Source: Neocallimastix lanati (nom. inval.)
Lineage: Eukaryota; Neocallimastigomycota; Neocallimastigomycetes; Neocallimastigales; Neocallimastigaceae
DNA length: 64,000 nt
Assembly (NCBI GenBank): GCA_016946835.1
Contig: JACVTC010000004.1
Location: 1,450,001 to 1,514,000 of the forward strand
Direction: 5' to 3'
Within the stretch, counting starts at the first letter, position 1; the number at the start of each line of letters is the position of its first letter. The position numbers were made by a program, and so were the translations under genes. Under the pieces are notes generated by a model. That model searched no databases. It was not told where the DNA came from and was given only the letters and a program-made list of their open reading frames with translations. Of the stretch, positions 62,258 to 64,000 are shown piece by piece.

Positions 62258-63613
62258 GTAAAGTTTAACCTATTATATTATATATTAATTTTAATATATT
62301 TTTCATATATATTTATTATATTAATTCTTTAAAAATACTTAAATATTTTTTAAACTAGTTTGTATTAATAAAAATAAAAAATAAAAAAAAACTGAAAAAC
62401 GTTAATAATACTAAATTACTAAATTCATAGAATAAATAATAAATAAAATTCAATAATAAATAATTATAATTAACAAAATAATATTATTAACACAATAATC
62501 ATTAAAATAATAATATTAATAATATTATAGATTATATATTAAAAATTGAAATGATATTATTTATCTTTTATTACAGTATTATTAATTACTACAGAGATTA
62601 ACAATATAAATTTTGTATCATGTTAAACATTTTAATAATAAAAGTTATATAAAAAAAATTTTTTTTTTTTCTGAAATTTATAGAAAATTTAAAAAATAAA
62701 AGATTAACATAATTATTAATAATTAATGGAAAAGAAATATTTTTCTTTTTTAATTAGTTATTAAAAATAACAAAAAGAAATAAAATAAAATTTAAAAGAA
62801 ATAAATAATATATTTAAATATAAAAAAATTAAAAAAAAATTATATAAAATTTAAAAATTTAACATTTTTAAAAAGATAAAAAAGAAAATCTTTTTGTATA
62901 ACAATATATATAAAAAAATTCTTTTTAATTTTTTTTTAACTTTTTTTAATATATACAATTTTTCTTTTTCTTTCTTGAATATATCTTAAATAATAATCGT
63001 ATACATTATTAAAAGAAAGAAAAGAAAAATTTATTAAAATAAAGTTCATAGATTAATTTAAAATTAAAATAAATAACAAATCAACAAATCAATAAATCAA
63101 AATAATAGAATATTAAATAATTTAAAAATAAATTTTAAAAACAAATTTAAACATCTTCAAAAATACAATAAAATAAAAAATATTAAAAATTAAATAAACA
63201 ATATTTAAAACAAAAATCATATAAAAAAATAATTTGAAAGTATATAAATAAAAATAAAAGTAATAATTTATTTATATTTGTGATTTAATAAATTAAAAAA
63301 AATATCATAATTAAACAGTAGCATTATTAATAAATTTAAACATAAAAGGTAAATAAATATGAAATTTTAGAAGTTTAATAATAACTTTTATATATTTATA
63401 TATATATTTATTTTTATTTTTATATTATATATAAAATTTTATATTTTTCATTTGTTACATTAAAATCTGAAATTAGATAATAAATAAAATAAATAAAAAA
63501 AAAAAAAAGAACAAAACTAACAAATATTTCAATAAAATATCATAATTCTTTCACTCTTAATACTTTTAAATTATAAATAAAAAGTATAAAATTAAAAATA
63601 TATATAAAAGAAA
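58170..63613. other. Long divergent intergenic region
   Basis: About 5.4 kb between the start codons of the F-box/WD40 gene (-) and the gene entering at 63614 (+). It contains a ~58-nt A tract (58433-58490), the large AATAAAT satellite (60357-61175) and many short homopolymers. A few short less-AT patches (59168-59215, 61340-61375, 61520-61560) give no supportable gene. Confidence 0.6.
60357..61175. repeat. AATAAAT-based satellite with higher-order structure
   Basis: About 820 bp of AATAAAT heptamers mixed with AAAT tetramers. A non-heptamer module (ATTAAATATTgaATATTAAATAAAT plus a following ...TATATTAAATAAATAATAATT) recurs near 60437, 60686, 60890 and 61112, roughly 205-250 bp apart. That gives a higher-order repeat of about four periods. 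Confidence 0.8.
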
Positions 63614-64000
63614 ATGGTAAATATAATAATTAAATATTTATTTAATAAAATACTTTTAAGAAACAGTAATTAATATTATTTTAAATATATATAGTTCTCT
63701 CAAAGATCATCTTCACCATACAATAATAATAGACCAGTATCTCCATACGCTAATAGACCAACTTCACCATTTACGCAGAGACCGGATACTCCTGTAAATG
63801 TTGAAAATGAACGTGAAAAGCTTAGAGAAGCTGGTAATTCTGAAAGAATAAATGCATTATCTGCTTTTGAAGATAAAATAAAAAATCAACGTTTACAAAA
63901 CGAGAAACAACAGCAATTAAGAATACAAAATAGAGAAAATGAAGTTTTCGAAAAAGCACATATACTTAAAGAAAAGTTAATAGAAAGTCAAAATGAAAAG
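63614..64000 (+). CDS. 5' part of an unrecognised coiled-coil protein (partial)
   Basis: The gene runs off the window. The best model has a first coding exon of only the ATG (63614-63616), followed by a donor (GTAAAT), an intron of 78 nt ending ATATAG, and a second exon from 63695 to the window end. The 102 codons of that exon stay open. It begins FSQRSSSPYNNNRPVSPY with repeated SPY/SPF motifs (a basic, Pro/Ser-rich head). From about residue 37 it becomes a charged, helix-forming stretch rich in Glu, Lys, Gln and Asn (NEREKLREAGNSER...), like the start of a long coiled coil. Reading through the ATG without splicing stops after 19 codons. I do not recognise the family. Confidence 0.65.

Overview
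The window is a very AT-rich nuclear segment of a eukaryote. It has long A/T homopolymers, AAT-type microsatellites, Asn/Ser-rich low-complexity protein segments and many short GT-AG introns. Together with a secreted Ala-rich GPI-type wall protein, a large ankyrin protein and intron-rich genes, this best fits an anaerobic gut fungus (Neocallimastigomycota). That assignment is inference. Dictyostelium shares the AT bias and AAT repeats, but its genes carry far fewer introns.

Layout: 0.26-1.8 kb, an unrecognised Asn/Ser-rich coiled-coil protein (-). 5.0-7.4 kb, a single-exon ankyrin-repeat protein (-). 10.9-25.1 kb, a block of LINE (non-LTR) retrotransposon copies, all on the - strand, at least two families, fragmented, deleted, chimeric and nested. 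One 5'-truncated copy sits inside another element's 3' UTR with a matching 12-bp target-site duplication. 25.7-26.3 kb, a secreted Cys/Ala-rich GPI-type protein (-). 30.7-36.1 kb, a seven-exon vinculin homologue (-). 38.9-42.0 kb, a nine-exon DHHC palmitoyltransferase (+) whose zinc-binding core is split over 27-, 21- and 12-nt exons. 42.0-42.7 kb, two truncated LINE 3' ends. 43.7-50.8 kb, a 17-exon LIM plus RapGAP protein (-). 53.1-58.2 kb, an eight-exon F-box/WD40 protein (-) with 14- and 19-nt exons and a (AAT)~136 array in one intron. 63.6 kb to the end, the start of another gene (+). The rest is A/T-only intergenic DNA with simple repeats.

One theme links the host genes. A vinculin homologue (actin/adhesion linker) lies about 7.6 kb from a LIM-RapGAP protein, i.e. 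a predicted inhibitor of Rap GTPases, which in animals and amoebae control integrin/talin/vinculin adhesion. The genes are separately transcribed, so a functional link is a hypothesis. I inferred the exon structures by hand from splice sites, phase continuity and family similarity; every joined exon set keeps frame. I saw no tRNA, rRNA or CRISPR array.
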